Assembly (NCBI GenBank): GCA_037200005.1 | Contig: JBBCGY010000001.1 | Coordinates: 664,416 to 728,415 of the forward strand | Direction: 5' to 3' | Length of the DNA stretch: 64,000 bases | From: Alphaproteobacteria bacterium | GTDB taxonomy: Bacteria > Pseudomonadota > Alphaproteobacteria > UBA9219 > RFNS01 | Shown: in pieces, positions 45,265 to 54,548 of the stretch | Position numbering within the stretch: the first letter of the stretch is position 1 | Layout of the letters: every line of letters begins with the position of its first letter | Notes under the pieces: generated by a model | Databases searched by the model: none | Told to the model about the DNA's origin: nothing | Seen by the model: the letters and a program-made list of their open reading frames with translations, nothing else | Made by a program: the position numbers and the translations under genes

Positions 45265-46600
45265 ATGACATCCCAAACAGACATTCAGAATGTTTTCGAC
45301 GCCGTGATCGTGGGCGCGGGCTTTACCGGCCTTACGGCGGCGCTGCGCCTCGCGCGCGCCGGAAAGAAGGTGCTGGTTCTCGAAAAGGACGCGACGCCGG
45401 GCGGCCTCGCGGGCACGTTCCAGTTCCGCAACGGCGTGACGATCGAGAAATTCTATCACCACTGGTTCAACAACGACGAATATGTGCCGAGCCTCGCCAG
45501 GGAGCTGGGCGTCGAGGATCAGATCGTCACGCTGCCCTCGCGCACCGGGATGTATTTCAACAAGCGCCACTGGAAGCTCTCGACGCCGCTCGATCTGCTG
45601 CGCTTTACGCCGCTGCCTTTCATCGACCGCATCCGCCTCGGCCTGCTGGTGTTCCTGGTGCGCATGGTGAAGGACTGGAAAAACCATCGAGCATCTCAGC
45701 ATCCGCGAATGGCTGGAGCCGCTATGCGGAAAGAATGTCTATAAGGTGGTATGGCAGCCGCTGATCGACGCCAAATTCTCGGTCTACGCCGAAGCCATCA
45801 ACGCCGTCTGGTTTTGGAAGAAGCTGGTTTTGCGCGGCAGCACGCGCGACAAAAAGGGCGGCGAGCAGCTGGCTTATTTCAAAGGCGGCTTCGGGAAACT
45901 GGCCGATGCGATGGCCGAGGAGGTCGTCAAGGCGGGCGGCGAGATACGCTATAACGCGCCGGTGACGGGCGTCGAGGCGCAGGCCCGCCAAATTGTCTCG
46001 CTTGCGACGCCGCAGGGCGCGGCGCGAGGCAGGCAATTCCTGTTCACGCCGGCTTTTCCGATCATTGCCGACATGTTTGAAGGTGTGGCCGATCCGGCAT
46101 GGCTGCAAAAACTGCGCCGGGTGAAATATCTCGGGAACATCTGTCTCGTGCTCCAGTTGAAGAAGAGCCTGTCCGAGACTTACTGGCTGAATGTCAATGA
46201 TCCCGGCTTTCCGTTCGTCGGCGTGATCGAGCACACCAATTTCGATCTGCCGGAAAATTACGGCGGTAACCGGATCGTCTTTATTTCGCGCTATATCGCC
46301 GTCGAGGACCCGATCTGGAATTACGATGACGAAAAATATCTCTCCATGGCGCTCGAGCATCTGCAGCGCATGTTCCCCGATCTCGACCGTTCCTGGATCG
46401 TCGATTTCCATATCTGGCGCGCCGAATATGCCCAGCCAGTGACCGAGCGGAACTACTCGGCCTATGTGCCGGGCCAGGATACGCCCTTCGACAACGTGCA
46501 AATCTATACGATGGCGCAAATCTATCCCGAAGACCGCGGCACCAACTACGCCATCCGCGAGGGCCGCGTGGCGGCGGAGAGCATTTTGAAGCGGCTATGA
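45265..46600 (+). CDS. FAD-dependent amine-oxidase/protoporphyrinogen-oxidase-like protein (frameshifted)
   Basis: About 444 residues if restored. The N-terminus has D-A-V-I-V-G-A-G-F-T-G-L-T-A-A-L near residue 12 (FAD Rossmann motif), then V-L-E-K-D-A-T-P-G-G-L-A-G-T. The second frame resumes as I-E-H-L-S-I-R-E-W-L and contains YFKGGFGKLADAMAEE and a C-terminal N-Y-A-I-R-E-G-R-V-A-A-E-S. Deleting one A of the AAAAA at 45679-45683 joins them. Such oxidoreductases often occur in polysaccharide clusters; possible roles are oxidation or mutase chemistry on a sugar or polyprenol. Confidence 0.8.
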
Positions 46601-47532
46601 AGCGGTTAAAAGACAGCACCATCGGCATCATCGGCGCCGGAGCCATCGGCGGCTTTTATGCGGGCCAATTCCACCGGGTCGCGCCGGATTCGGTGCGCAT
46701 GCTGGCGCGGGGCGAGCGGCTTGCCCGGTTGCGCGGGCATGGGCTTGATGTCAACGGTCGGCACTATGAATTCAAAACCATCGATACGGACTCCGCTGGC
46801 GAAGCTGTCGATCTTTTGATCGTGGCGGTCAAGGACCGGCATCTGGACGATGCGATACAAGAGATGGGATCGGCGCTCGGCCCGGAGACGATCATTCTTT
46901 CCCTTATGAATGGCGTCGATAGCGAGGAAAGAATTCGCGCGGTTTATCCGAGTCATCATGTTCTTTATGGAATCTGCGTCGGGATTAGCGCGGTTCGCGC
47001 CGGACATTCCATTACGGCGCAGATAACCGGCAAGCTTATGTTCGGCGAAGCCAGAAACATTCCTGAGTCCGAACAGGTTGGGTTCGTCAGGGGTCTGTTC
47101 TCGGAGGCGGGCATCGCCCACGAAGTTCCGGAAGATATGATCAAGACGATATGGTGGAAATTCATGGTCAATGTCGGCATCAATCCGCTGTCGGCGATCC
47201 TGCGCGCGCCCTATGGCGTGTTTCAGCGGCCTGGAGAAGCGCGGACGCTGATGCTTGATGGAATGCGCGAAGTCGTCGGCATTGCGAGGGCAAAAGGCAT
47301 TCCTCTTGACGATGCCAATATTGATGAGTGGTGCAGGCTCCTGGATGGCATTTCATCGCCCACAGGCAAAACCTCGATGTATCAGGATGTCGAGGCCGGG
47401 CGGGAGACCGAGATCGGGATGCTGAGCGGCAAAGTACAGGCGCTGGGCCGGGAATCGAATATCCCCACGCCCATCAACGACATGTATTTGAGGCTTATCC
47501 GGTGCCTGGAACCCGCAGGCCGCGATCTCTAG
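46597..47532 (+). CDS. 2-dehydropantoate 2-reductase family protein
   Basis: A 311-residue member of the PanE/ApbA family: G-I-I-G-A-G-A-I-G-G-F-Y near residue 10 (NADPH motif), V-D-L-L-I-V-A-V-K near 71, and M-N-G-V-D-S-E-E near 107. The conserved lysine is in TIWWKFMVNVGINPLSAI near 187, and S-S-P-T-G-K-T-S-M-Y-Q-D near 253 is also conserved. True PanE reduces ketopantoate for pantothenate; placed at the end of a sugar cluster, with a 4-base overlap, this copy may act on another keto substrate. I leave the gene name open for that reason. Confidence 0.85.
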   Translation: MKRLKDSTIGIIGAGAIGGFYAGQFHRVAPDSVRMLARGERLARLRGHGLDVNGRHYEFKTIDTDSAGEAVDLLIVAVKDRHLDDAIQEMGSALGPETIILSLMNGVDSEERIRAVYPSHHVLYGICVGISAVRAGHSITAQITGKLMFGEARNIPESEQVGFVRGLFSEAGIAHEVPEDMIKTIWWKFMVNVGINPLSAILRAPYGVFQRPGEARTLMLDGMREVVGIARAKGIPLDDANIDEWCRLLDGISSPTGKTSMYQDVEAGRETEIGMLSGKVQALGRESNIPTPINDMYLRLIRCLEPAGRDL

Positions 47533-48041
47533 GGTCTGTAGACCAGTTTGATCCGGTTCGGGCGATGGCCGGGTTTGGGCGCGGCGCGGAAGCCGGATTT
47601 TTCCAGAACGCGCAAGGAGGCATGGTTGCCGGGCAGGCATTCCGCGATGATCGTATGATCCGGCAGGGCGTCCGCAAGCATTCCTGTCACGGCGGCTACG
47701 GCCCGGCTCGCGGCTCCCCGGCCCCAGAAAGCGGTTCCGATCCAATAGCCGATTTCGATCTCTTCGGGATCGGCGGTCAGATGGACGCCCAATTGCCCCA
47801 TCAGAACATCGCCGGAAAAAATGCCGTAAACGCGGTCTTGATCGCCCGCGTTTCTTCCGATCCAATCATCGATGACCCGCCGTTCGACCGGATAGGAAAG
47901 GAAAGAGATGATACCGGCAATGGCCGGGTCGTTGGTCAGCGCATGGAGGGCGGGCGCGTTCTGCTCCTGCAGCAGCGCGAGCCGTATAGGGGCCGCCGGA
48001 ATGCTGGCCGGACATTTGAGCAACGGCGCGTCGGGGTTCAT
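47529..48041 (-). CDS. GNAT family N-acetyltransferase (RimJ/RimL-like)
   Basis: A 170-residue acyltransferase. I-R-L-A-L-L-Q-E-Q-N-A-P-A-L near residue 19 opens the fold. I-E-I-G-Y-W-I-G near 95, followed by W-G-R-G-A-A-S-R-A near 107, is motif A, which binds acetyl-CoA. A final N-H-A-S-L-R-V-L-E-K-S-G-F near 146 is the typical RimJ/L motif. Targets in this group include ribosomal proteins, other N-termini and small amines, so the substrate is open. It converges with the PanE-like gene, overlapping it by 4 bases. Confidence 0.88.
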   Translation of the reverse strand: MNPDAPLLKCPASIPAAPIRLALLQEQNAPALHALTNDPAIAGIISFLSYPVERRVIDDWIGRNAGDQDRVYGIFSGDVLMGQLGVHLTADPEEIEIGYWIGTAFWGRGAASRAVAAVTGMLADALPDHTIIAECLPGNHASLRVLEKSGFRAAPKPGHRPNRIKLVYRP

Positions 48042-48125
48042 GAAGGGGTCCGGCTATCAATAATTGTAAAGGATTTTGCCATTATGATGTATAATCTCCG
48101 GCAAATAAACATCGACCCATGACCC

Positions 48126-50372
48126 ATGCCTCCTGACGACCACACCGCCGCGCCGCCTGCCGTAACGGAAGAGGTGCATCCCGCCGCCAAGCCGAAGCGT
48201 CCCGCGCGCTTGATGCGGCAGTATGAGCTGGTCGAGCGGGTCAAGGCTTACGACCCGAAAATCGACGAGGATTTGCTCAACCGCGCTTACGTCTTCGCGA
48301 TGAAGGCGCATGGCACGCAGACCAGGGCTTCGGGCGATCCGTATTTCTCCCACCCGCTCGAAGTCGCGGGCATCCTCACCGACATGAAGATGGACACGGC
48401 GACGATCGCCACCGCGCTGCTCCACGACACGGTGGAAGACACGCTGGCCTCGCTCGAAGAAATCCAGAAAAAATTCGGCCCCGAGATCGCCAAGCTGGTC
48501 GACGGCGTGACCAAGCTGTCGCGCATCGAGTTCCAGAACGATCAGGCCAAGCAGGCGGAGAATTTCCGCAAGCTGGTTCTCGCGATGTCGGAAGATATCC
48601 GCGTGCTGCTGGTCAAGCTTGCCGACCGGCTGCACAATATGCGGACGCTGCATCATCTGCCCGATCCGGAAAAGCGCCGCCGCATCGCGCGCGAGACGAT
48701 GGAAATCTACGCGCCGCTCGCCGAGCGCATCGGCATCGAGCAGATGCAGGACGAGCTCGAGGATCTGGCCTTCGCCGAACTGAACACCGACGCCCGCGCC
48801 GGGATCATCGCACGGCTCGGCTATCTGCGCAGCGAGGGCGGCGACGTCGTCAGCAAGATCATCGCCGAACTGAAATCGGCGCTCAAGCAGGGCGGCATCC
48901 AGGCGTCGATCTCCGGGCGCGAGAAAACCCCTTACTCGATCTGGCGCAAGATGCAGCGCAAGAACGTCACCTTCGAGCAGCTTTCCGACATCATGGCGTT
49001 CCGCGTCGTCGTCGAGAATGTCGAGCAGTGCTATCAGTCGCTGGGCGTGATCCACAGCCGCTATCCGGTGGTGCCGGGGCGTTTCAAGGATTATATCTCG
49101 ACGCCCAAGCCCAACCATTATCAAAGCCTGCATACCAGCATCATCGGCCCCGAGCGCCAGCGCATCGAGGTGCAGATCAGGACGCAGCAGATGCATGAGG
49201 TCGCCGAACTCGGCGTCGCCGCCCACTGGGCCTACAAATCCGACGCCCAGCGCAACGAAGGCAAGCAGTATCGCTGGCTGCGCGAGCTGGTCGATATTCT
49301 CGAACAGGCGCAGAAGCCCGAAGAATTTCTCGAACACACCAAGCTCGAACTGTTCCGCGACCAGGTTTTCTGCTTCTCGCCCAAGGGCGATTTGATCGCG
49401 CTGCCGCGCGGCGCGACGCCGGTCGATTTCGCCTATGCGGTGCATAGCCAGCTCGGCGATACCTGCGTCGGGTCCAAGGTCAATGGCCGCATGGTGCCGC
49501 TGCGCACCGCGCTGCATAACGGCGATCAGGTCGATATCGTCACGCAAAAGGGTTCATTGCCGTCGCCGCAATGGGAGCGGTTCGTCGTCACCGGCAAGGC
49601 GCGGGCGCGGATCAGGAAATTCGTCCGTACCCAGCAGCGCACGGAATATGTCGCGCTCGGCAAGGGCATGATCGAGCGCGCCTTCAAGCAGGAGGGGCTG
49701 GATTTCAGCGAAAAGCTGCTCGATCCCATTCTCAAGAAATTCCAGGCGCAGACCGTCGAAGATCTCTACGCCAATGTCGGCGCGTCGCTGCAGCCGGTGC
49801 GCGACATTCTGACTTCGGCAGTGCCGGGCCACAAGGCGAAACAGCAGGCCGAGCGCGCCGATCCCATCAGGGTCGCGTCGCGCACGAAATGGAAGGATGC
49901 CAGAGCCCATGGCGACCAGCCGCTGACATTGCGCGGCCTGATCCCCGGCATGGCGGTGCATTATGCGGGCTGCTGCCATCCGATACCGGGCGATCCCATC
50001 GTCGGCATCGTCACCACCGGCAAGGGCGTGACGGTTCATACCTCCGACTGCGAGACATTGGAAAGCTTCGCGGGCATGCCGGAACGTTGGATCGACGTGG
50101 CGTGGGACGACGGTCACGGCAAGGAAGCGCAGATGGTCGGGCGGCTCACGGTGGTGATCTTCAACCAGCCGAACAGCCTGAGCGCGATGACCACGATCAT
50201 CGGCAAGGCGGGCGGCAATATCATCAATTTCAAGATCGTCAACCGCACGGTGGATTTCTTCGACATCCTGGTCGATGTCGAAGTGCGCGACGTGAAGCAC
50301 CTGACGCTCATCATCGCGGCCTTGCGCGCCAGCGCGGCGATCAGTTCGGTGGATCGGGCTAAGGGACGCTAA
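48126..50372 (+). CDS. rsh: bifunctional (p)ppGpp synthetase/hydrolase (Rel/SpoT homologue)
   Basis: Makes and degrades the alarmone (p)ppGpp. The 748 residues hold, in order: the HD hydrolase domain (S-H-P-L-E-V-A near 75, [10 protein letters not shown] near 96), the synthetase domain ([10 protein letters not shown] near 261, S-D-I-M-A-F-R near 287, Y-Q-S-L-H near 330, E-V-Q-I-R-T near 345), a TGS domain (from about 408), and a C-terminal ACT domain (about 670-745). All catalytic blocks are intact. It lies 10 kb from rpoZ, separated from it by the CDP-sugar cluster. Confidence 0.97.
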   Translation: MPPDDHTAAPPAVTEEVHPAAKPKRPARLMRQYELVERVKAYDPKIDEDLLNRAYVFAMKAHGTQTRASGDPYFSHPLEVAGILTDMKMDTATIATALLHDTVEDTLASLEEIQKKFGPEIAKLVDGVTKLSRIEFQNDQAKQAENFRKLVLAMSEDIRVLLVKLADRLHNMRTLHHLPDPEKRRRIARETMEIYAPLAERIGIEQMQDELEDLAFAELNTDARAGIIARLGYLRSEGGDVVSKIIAELKSALKQGGIQASISGREKTPYSIWRKMQRKNVTFEQLSDIMAFRVVVENVEQCYQSLGVIHSRYPVVPGRFKDYISTPKPNHYQSLHTSIIGPERQRIEVQIRTQQMHEVAELGVAAHWAYKSDAQRNEGKQYRWLRELVDILEQAQKPEEFLEHTKLELFRDQVFCFSPKGDLIALPRGATPVDFAYAVHSQLGDTCVGSKVNGRMVPLRTALHNGDQVDIVTQKGSLPSPQWERFVVTGKARARIRKFVRTQQRTEYVALGKGMIERAFKQEGLDFSEKLLDPILKKFQAQTVEDLYANVGASLQPVRDILTSAVPGHKAKQQAERADPIRVASRTKWKDARAHGDQPLTLRGLIPGMAVHYAGCCHPIPGDPIVGIVTTGKGVTVHTSDCETLESFAGMPERWIDVAWDDGHGKEAQMVGRLTVVIFNQPNSLSAMTTIIGKAGGNIINFKIVNRTVDFFDILVDVEVRDVKHLTLIIAALRASAAISSVDRAKGR

Positions 50373-50893
50373 ATCTGCTCAATCTCCAGCGTCACCGCCG
50401 CGGCATGCATGATGGCGGCGATGCGGACGGCGTCCTGCACCATTTCGGCGCTGGCACCCTTGCCTAGAACTTCACGCTCATGCGCTTCCATGCACATGCC
50501 GCAGCCATTGATCGCCGAGACCGCGAGCGCCCATAACTCGAAATCGAGCTTGTCGACGCCGGGATTGGCGATGCCGCTCATGCGCAGGCGGGCGGGCATG
50601 GTGCGGTAGGTTTCGTTGCCGACCAGATGCGTGAAGCGGTAATAGATATTGTTCATGCCCATGATCGAGGCGGCGAGCTTGGCCGCCGTGACGGCTTCCG
50701 CCGAAAGGTGCGGCGCGGCTTCGGCGATGACGGCTTGCAAAAGCTGGGCGTTGCGGCAGGCCGCCGCGCTCGCCACCGCCGTGCCCCATAATTGCTGCGG
50801 CGTCAGGCTGGTGATCGTGCCGAACGAGCCGAGATTGAGCCGCGTATCCTTGGCGTAATCCGGGAGAAGCGATTTGATGGTTTCGATGGACAT
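50369..50893 (-). CDS. ahpD: alkylhydroperoxidase AhpD-like carboxymuconolactone decarboxylase family protein
   Basis: A 174-residue AhpD, the adaptor that reduces AhpC in species lacking AhpF. The C-x-x-C centre sits in [11 protein letters not shown] near residue 131, with the proton-relay histidine seven residues after the first cysteine. The upstream frame is open to 51031, but ATG 50893 gives the normal AhpD start ([20 protein letters not shown]). ahpC precedes it by 89 bases on the same strand, the classical pairing. The stop overlaps that of rsh by 4 bases. Confidence 0.93.
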   Translation of the reverse strand: MSIETIKSLLPDYAKDTRLNLGSFGTITSLTPQQLWGTAVASAAACRNAQLLQAVIAEAAPHLSAEAVTAAKLAASIMGMNNIYYRFTHLVGNETYRTMPARLRMSGIANPGVDKLDFELWALAVSAINGCGMCMEAHEREVLGKGASAEMVQDAVRIAAIMHAAAVTLEIEQI

Positions 50894-50982
50894 GGGACTC
50901 AAGCGACAGAAGGCAGGGGAGGGAAGGCGGGGAAGGCAACGGGGGACAAAGAGCTTCTTCATCCCCCGCCTTGTTTTCTGAA

Positions 50983-51522
50983 TCAGGCCGCGTTGAGCGT
51001 GTCCTGGCCCTTCTGCCAGTTGCAGGGGCAAAGCTCGTCGGTTTGCAGCGCGTCGAGAACGCGCAGCACTTCCTGGGTGTTGCGGCCGACGCTGAGGTCG
51101 GTCACGTCGACGAAGCGGATGATGCCGTCCGGATCGACGATGAAGGTCGCGCGCATCGACACGCCGACATTCTTGTCGAGAACGCCGAGTTCCGCGCTCA
51201 GTTCACGCTTGATGTCCGACAGCATCGGGAAGGTCAGGTTCTTGAGATCGGGATGGTTGTTGCGCCAGGCGAGATGCACGAATTCGCTGTCCACCGAGAT
51301 GCCGAGCAGCTGCGCGCCGCGGTCGGTGAAATCCTTGTCGAGCTTGCCGAAGGCGGCGATCTCGGTCGGGCAGACGAAAGTGAAATCCTTCGGCCAGAAG
51401 AAGGCGACCAGCCACTTGCCCTTATAGCTGTCGTTGGTCACGTCCTTGAAGGCGGTTTTGGGATCGGTGCTGATCACCGAGGTCATATTGAAGGAAGGAA
51501 ATTTGTCGCCGATCGTCAACAT
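50983..51522 (-). CDS. ahpC: peroxiredoxin AhpC
   Basis: Two-Cys peroxiredoxin of 179 residues that reduces hydrogen peroxide and organic hydroperoxides. The peroxidatic cysteine is in F-T-F-V-C-P-T-E-I near residue 52. The C-terminal C-P-C-N-W near 167 supplies the resolving cysteine region in the actinobacterial/AhpD-dependent style, which agrees with ahpD next door. ATG 51522 ([11 protein letters not shown]) is chosen over the open frame to 51546. A MarR-type regulator gene lies upstream on the same strand, 151 bases away. Confidence 0.95.
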   Translation of the reverse strand: MLTIGDKFPSFNMTSVISTDPKTAFKDVTNDSYKGKWLVAFFWPKDFTFVCPTEIAAFGKLDKDFTDRGAQLLGISVDSEFVHLAWRNNHPDLKNLTFPMLSDIKRELSAELGVLDKNVGVSMRATFIVDPDGIIRFVDVTDLSVGRNTQEVLRVLDALQTDELCPCNWQKGQDTLNAA

Positions 51523-51673
51523 GAAGAAGCTCCTGCTATAGGCCATGCCGCCTGATTGCGGCGCAGCATGGTTATAGGCCAGGAAAGGATATTTGCCAAG
51601 AAGTTTTTAGAATGGTTCTAATCGTGGCCTGATCGTTCGAGCGCAGCGAGAACGTGAATCAGCCCGCCAAAAA

Positions 51674-52165
51674 TTAATCTAATCCTTCGTCCTGCTCGCC
51701 GGTATAGCGGATCGCGTCGGTCCATCGGCGCTCCAGCTTGCGCAGTAGGCGGTAGGATGACTCGAATTCGGTCAAATCCACCCCGGCGCGCAGCATGGGT
51801 TCGGCCAGCGATGCGTCGAATTTCTGCAGATGCTCCAAGACCCGCTTGCCCTTGTCGGAAAGCTTGAGCCTCGCCAGCCGTTTATCGCGGGTGGCGGCCT
51901 GGCGCGCGACATAGCCGCATTCGACCAGCTGCTTGAGGTTATAGGAGGCGTTGGAGCCGAGATAATAGCCGCGCTCGATCAGGTCGCGCACCGATATTTC
52001 CTCAAGTCCGATATTGCTGAGCATCATCACCTGAACAGGTGAGATGTCATGCACGTCGATTCGCGCCATTTCCAGGCGCACGACGTCGAGATAACGCCGG
52101 TGCATCCGCTCAATGAGGCGCGGCAAATCATGGGGGCTGATAGAGGCGGGATGGGATTCGGTCAC
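51674..52165 (-). CDS. MarR-family winged-helix regulator
   Basis: A 163-residue MarR-like protein. The winged helix is at about residues 45-110: I-S-V-R-D-L-I-E-R-G-Y-Y-L-G-S-N-A then S-Y-N-L-K-Q-L-V-E-C-G-Y-V (recognition helix), then the wing T-R-D-K-R-L-A-R-L-K-L-S. Dimerisation helices flank it. A single cysteine in V-E-C-G-Y could be a redox sensor, and its place upstream of ahpC-ahpD would suit that, but this is inference. Divergent from the TPR lipoprotein gene. Confidence 0.88.
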   Translation of the reverse strand: MTESHPASISPHDLPRLIERMHRRYLDVVRLEMARIDVHDISPVQVMMLSNIGLEEISVRDLIERGYYLGSNASYNLKQLVECGYVARQAATRDKRLARLKLSDKGKRVLEHLQKFDASLAEPMLRAGVDLTEFESSYRLLRKLERRWTDAIRYTGEQDEGLD

Positions 52166-52198
52166 GCCCCCTAGAAGAGCAGAAAATAGGCTAAGGAA

Positions 52199-52227
52199 TT
52201 GTTAATGTATCGATCCTCAGTTATGAT
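52199..52227 (+). promoter_or_regulatory. candidate sigma-70-type promoter for the TPR lipoprotein gene
   Basis: TTGTTA (52199-52204) and TATGAT (52222-52227) are separated by exactly 17 bases. Transcription would start near 52234, leaving a leader of about 30 bases before ATG 52263. Each hexamer matches consensus at four or five of six positions. Confidence 0.5.
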
Positions 52228-52262
52228 TGATTCCGGTTTTTCTCCTTTACAGGACGATCATC

Positions 52263-53723
52263 ATGCGCCGATCCTTATGCTCCGCCTTGCTTGTTGCCGC
52301 GCTGCTCGGCGGATGCGTCCAGGGGGAGCAGCAGTCCCAGGCGCAAGAGGAGGTTCCGCTTGACCGCGGCGCCGTCGTGCGCCTCGCCGACAAAATGCGC
52401 GAGCAGGGCGATTTGGGGATGGCGGCGGAATTTTACCAGCGCGCTATCGCTTTGTCGCCCGGCGACGCGAAAGCTTATATAGGCATGGCCTCGCTTTACG
52501 AGCAAAAAGGCATGACCGAAGAAGCCGACCGGTATTATCTTGAAGCCATCAAAAACAGCGGCAGCGACATGGAAGCGCGGCGCGGCTACGCGCGCCTCTT
52601 GATGGCGCAGAAGCAATATTCGACGGCTATCGAGCAGTATCGCGCGATTTTATCGCGCGACGGCGGCGATGCAAAAGCCTTGAACGGACTCGGCGTCGCG
52701 CTCGACCAGACCGGCGAGCATAAGGCGGCGCAGGAACAATATCGCCGCGCATTGCAGCGCGACTCCGGCAATATGATGGCGCTCAATAATCTGGGGCTGT
52801 CGCTGATCATGACCGGGGATTATCAGGCGGCCATCGCGCAGCTTTCTCCCGCGGCAGACGCGCTCAAGGCGACGCCTAATCTCCGGCAAAATCTCGCTCT
52901 CGCTTATGTCATGACCGGACAGGACGGCAAGGCTTCGGCGCTGCTGCGCCGCGATCTCGGCCCGGCCGAAGCCGAGCGCATCATGGCCGAACTCCGCCAG
53001 AAACAGCGGATTGTCCGGGCCGCTCCCGTCCCGGCGGCGCGTCCGGCTCCCGCGCCCGCTCCAGCCCCCGTTTCCGCCGCCTCCATCCCACCAGCGCAGC
53101 AGGAGGACGATGAAGAGGAAGAGGACGAAAAACCCGTGCCGCCGCCGAAATCCGTTTCCCAGGGCACGTCGGTTTCTAATCTTGGAAAACATGCCGTTCC
53201 CGCGCCAGTCAAAACTGCCGCCGCGCCTAAATCTCTTCCTGCTCCCGAACCGAAACCCGCGCCCGTAGTTCCCGTCATCGCAGCGGTTCCGCCGCCGCCA
53301 CCTCTTGTGGCCGCGGCAATTTTGCCCGCGCCTTCCCGAACGGTAGACATTCCCCCGCCGCCGACCCCTTCCGCGCTGAAAACCGTCCTTGCCGCGCCTG
53401 CGGCAGCCGTCGCTCCGGTTGCTCCAGCGGTGCCAGCTGCTCCCCCGGCTGCGCCGTCCATCGCCAAGTCGCCGCCGCCAGTGCTGCGTGCCGTGCTCGG
53501 CCCTTATCCGACCGGAATCATGGCATCGGCTTCCGCGGCTTCGATGCAGGAAAGACTGTCCCGCTATCTGCCTCGTCGCCCGATCGTCAATGCCGCGACC
53601 GAATTGACGGATAGCGATTTGCCGCAATTCGTCGTCTATGTTTACGGCTTCAAGGATCAGGACGAGGCGAAGGATTTCTGCTCCGGCGCCAAGCGCAAAG
53701 ACTATAAATGCGAGGTGAGGTAG
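52263..53723 (+). CDS. TPR-repeat lipoprotein, TadD-like, with proline/alanine-rich linker
   Basis: A 486-residue lipoprotein: lipobox LGGC (Cys17), then about five TPR units (residues 40-240) with repeats such as GDLGMAAEFYQRAIALSPGD and MMALNNLGLSLIMTGDYQAA. The Pro/Ala-rich linker (about 255-420) includes an acidic run of Asp and Glu near 280. The last 35 residues (L-P-Q-F-V-V-Y-V-Y-G-F, then F-C-S-G-A-K) resemble a SPOR-like peptidoglycan-binding fold. TadD proteins have this start and TPR set and serve Flp pilus assembly, so a link to the pilins at 35 kb is plausible. GGAC precedes the ATG weakly. Confidence 0.82.
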   Translation: MRRSLCSALLVAALLGGCVQGEQQSQAQEEVPLDRGAVVRLADKMREQGDLGMAAEFYQRAIALSPGDAKAYIGMASLYEQKGMTEEADRYYLEAIKNSGSDMEARRGYARLLMAQKQYSTAIEQYRAILSRDGGDAKALNGLGVALDQTGEHKAAQEQYRRALQRDSGNMMALNNLGLSLIMTGDYQAAIAQLSPAADALKATPNLRQNLALAYVMTGQDGKASALLRRDLGPAEAERIMAELRQKQRIVRAAPVPAARPAPAPAPAPVSAASIPPAQQEDDEEEEDEKPVPPPKSVSQGTSVSNLGKHAVPAPVKTAAAPKSLPAPEPKPAPVVPVIAAVPPPPPLVAAAILPAPSRTVDIPPPPTPSALKTVLAAPAAAVAPVAPAVPAAPPAAPSIAKSPPPVLRAVLGPYPTGIMASASAASMQERLSRYLPRRPIVNAATELTDSDLPQFVVYVYGFKDQDEAKDFCSGAKRKDYKCEVR

Positions 53724-53726
53724 ATC

Positions 53727-54170
53727 ATGCAAAATTGGATTGCCGTCGAATTCGAGCCGGGTGTAACGATTCTGGATTCCAGAAGGGCCATGGAAAAAGC
53801 TCTTGAGCCGTTGCGCGGCAAGCTTGCCGGCCTCAGCATCGAAACAATCACTGATGGGGGCGATATTGAACCGTCGTTTTTCATCGTTGGCTTCGACGCC
53901 GATGCGGACGCTGCCCGGACGGTCAAAGCGAGATTGAACGCTCTGCCATCCGCGCCGGATGTGTCGGAAACTTCAGGCCCGGCCTCCGGGGCGGATGCCG
54001 CGGCGTCAAAAGCCGGGCGCGCTATAGAGGCCGAGATGCGCCGGGCGGCTGGGCTGGATGTGGCAAGAGCGGAGAAAGCGGGCATTCCCGTCGCGACCCA
54101 GCATGCGGTAAGGCTTGCGGCGGCGCTTCGCCGTTCCGATAAAAGGACGGATTTGAAGAACGAGCCTTAG
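53727..54170 (+). CDS. hypothetical protein, 147 residues
   Basis: Follows the TPR lipoprotein by 3 bases and is probably co-transcribed. It has no signal peptide. The first 75 residues could form a small alpha/beta domain (M-Q-N-W-I-A-V-E-F-E-P-G-V start, FFIVGFDADADAARTVKARL). The second half is alanine-rich and helical (AIEAEMRRAAGLDVARAEKA). No family recognised. Its stop overlaps that of the ferredoxin gene on the other strand by 4 bases. Confidence 0.6.
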   Translation: MQNWIAVEFEPGVTILDSRRAMEKALEPLRGKLAGLSIETITDGGDIEPSFFIVGFDADADAARTVKARLNALPSAPDVSETSGPASGADAAASKAGRAIEAEMRRAAGLDVARAEKAGIPVATQHAVRLAAALRRSDKRTDLKNEP

Positions 54171-54502
54171 GTCTTAGGGCTATCCTCAGGCTTCAGCATC
54201 AGCCGTTCGACGCGCCCGCCGCGGCGGACATGGACATCGAGGATTTCGTCGATATCGGCTTCGGTCTTGGGGCTGTACCAGACGCCTTCGGGATACAGCA
54301 CGATGCAGGGGCCAAGCTCGCAGCGGTCGAGGCAGCCCGCGCCGTTGACCCGGATGCCCTTAAGGCCGAGTTCCTTGGCGCGGGATTTCATATAATTGCG
54401 TAGCTTCTCCGCGCCCTTGTCGGCGCAGCAGCCGCGCTTATGGCCGGGCGGGCGCTGATTGGTGCAGCAGAAGATATGGGTGCGGAAATAAAGATCGGTC
54501 AT
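54167..54502 (-). CDS. thioredoxin-like [2Fe-2S] ferredoxin
   Basis: A 111-residue protein of the clostridial/shethna-type thioredoxin-like ferredoxins. Cluster cysteines are in T-H-I-F-C-C-T-N-Q-R near residue 11, K-R-G-C-C-A near 24, and G-C-L-D-R-C-E-L-G-P near 57, then V-W-Y-S-P near 74. Such proteins are electron carriers of uncertain partners. ATG 54502 gives the normal start (MTDLYFRTHIF). It is divergent from tsaD, 46 bases away. Confidence 0.9.
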   Translation of the reverse strand: MTDLYFRTHIFCCTNQRPPGHKRGCCADKGAEKLRNYMKSRAKELGLKGIRVNGAGCLDRCELGPCIVLYPEGVWYSPKTEADIDEILDVHVRRGGRVERLMLKPEDSPKT

Positions 54503-54548
54503 GAATCGATTATAGACGGCATGGCGGATTTTCGGTAGTGGCTTGAGC

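Noticed and set aside
52650-53732. Minus-strand frame of 360 codons opposite the TPR lipoprotein
   Set aside because: Gly/Arg repeats arise from reading the Pro/Ala-rich linker backwards; no start signal or domain.
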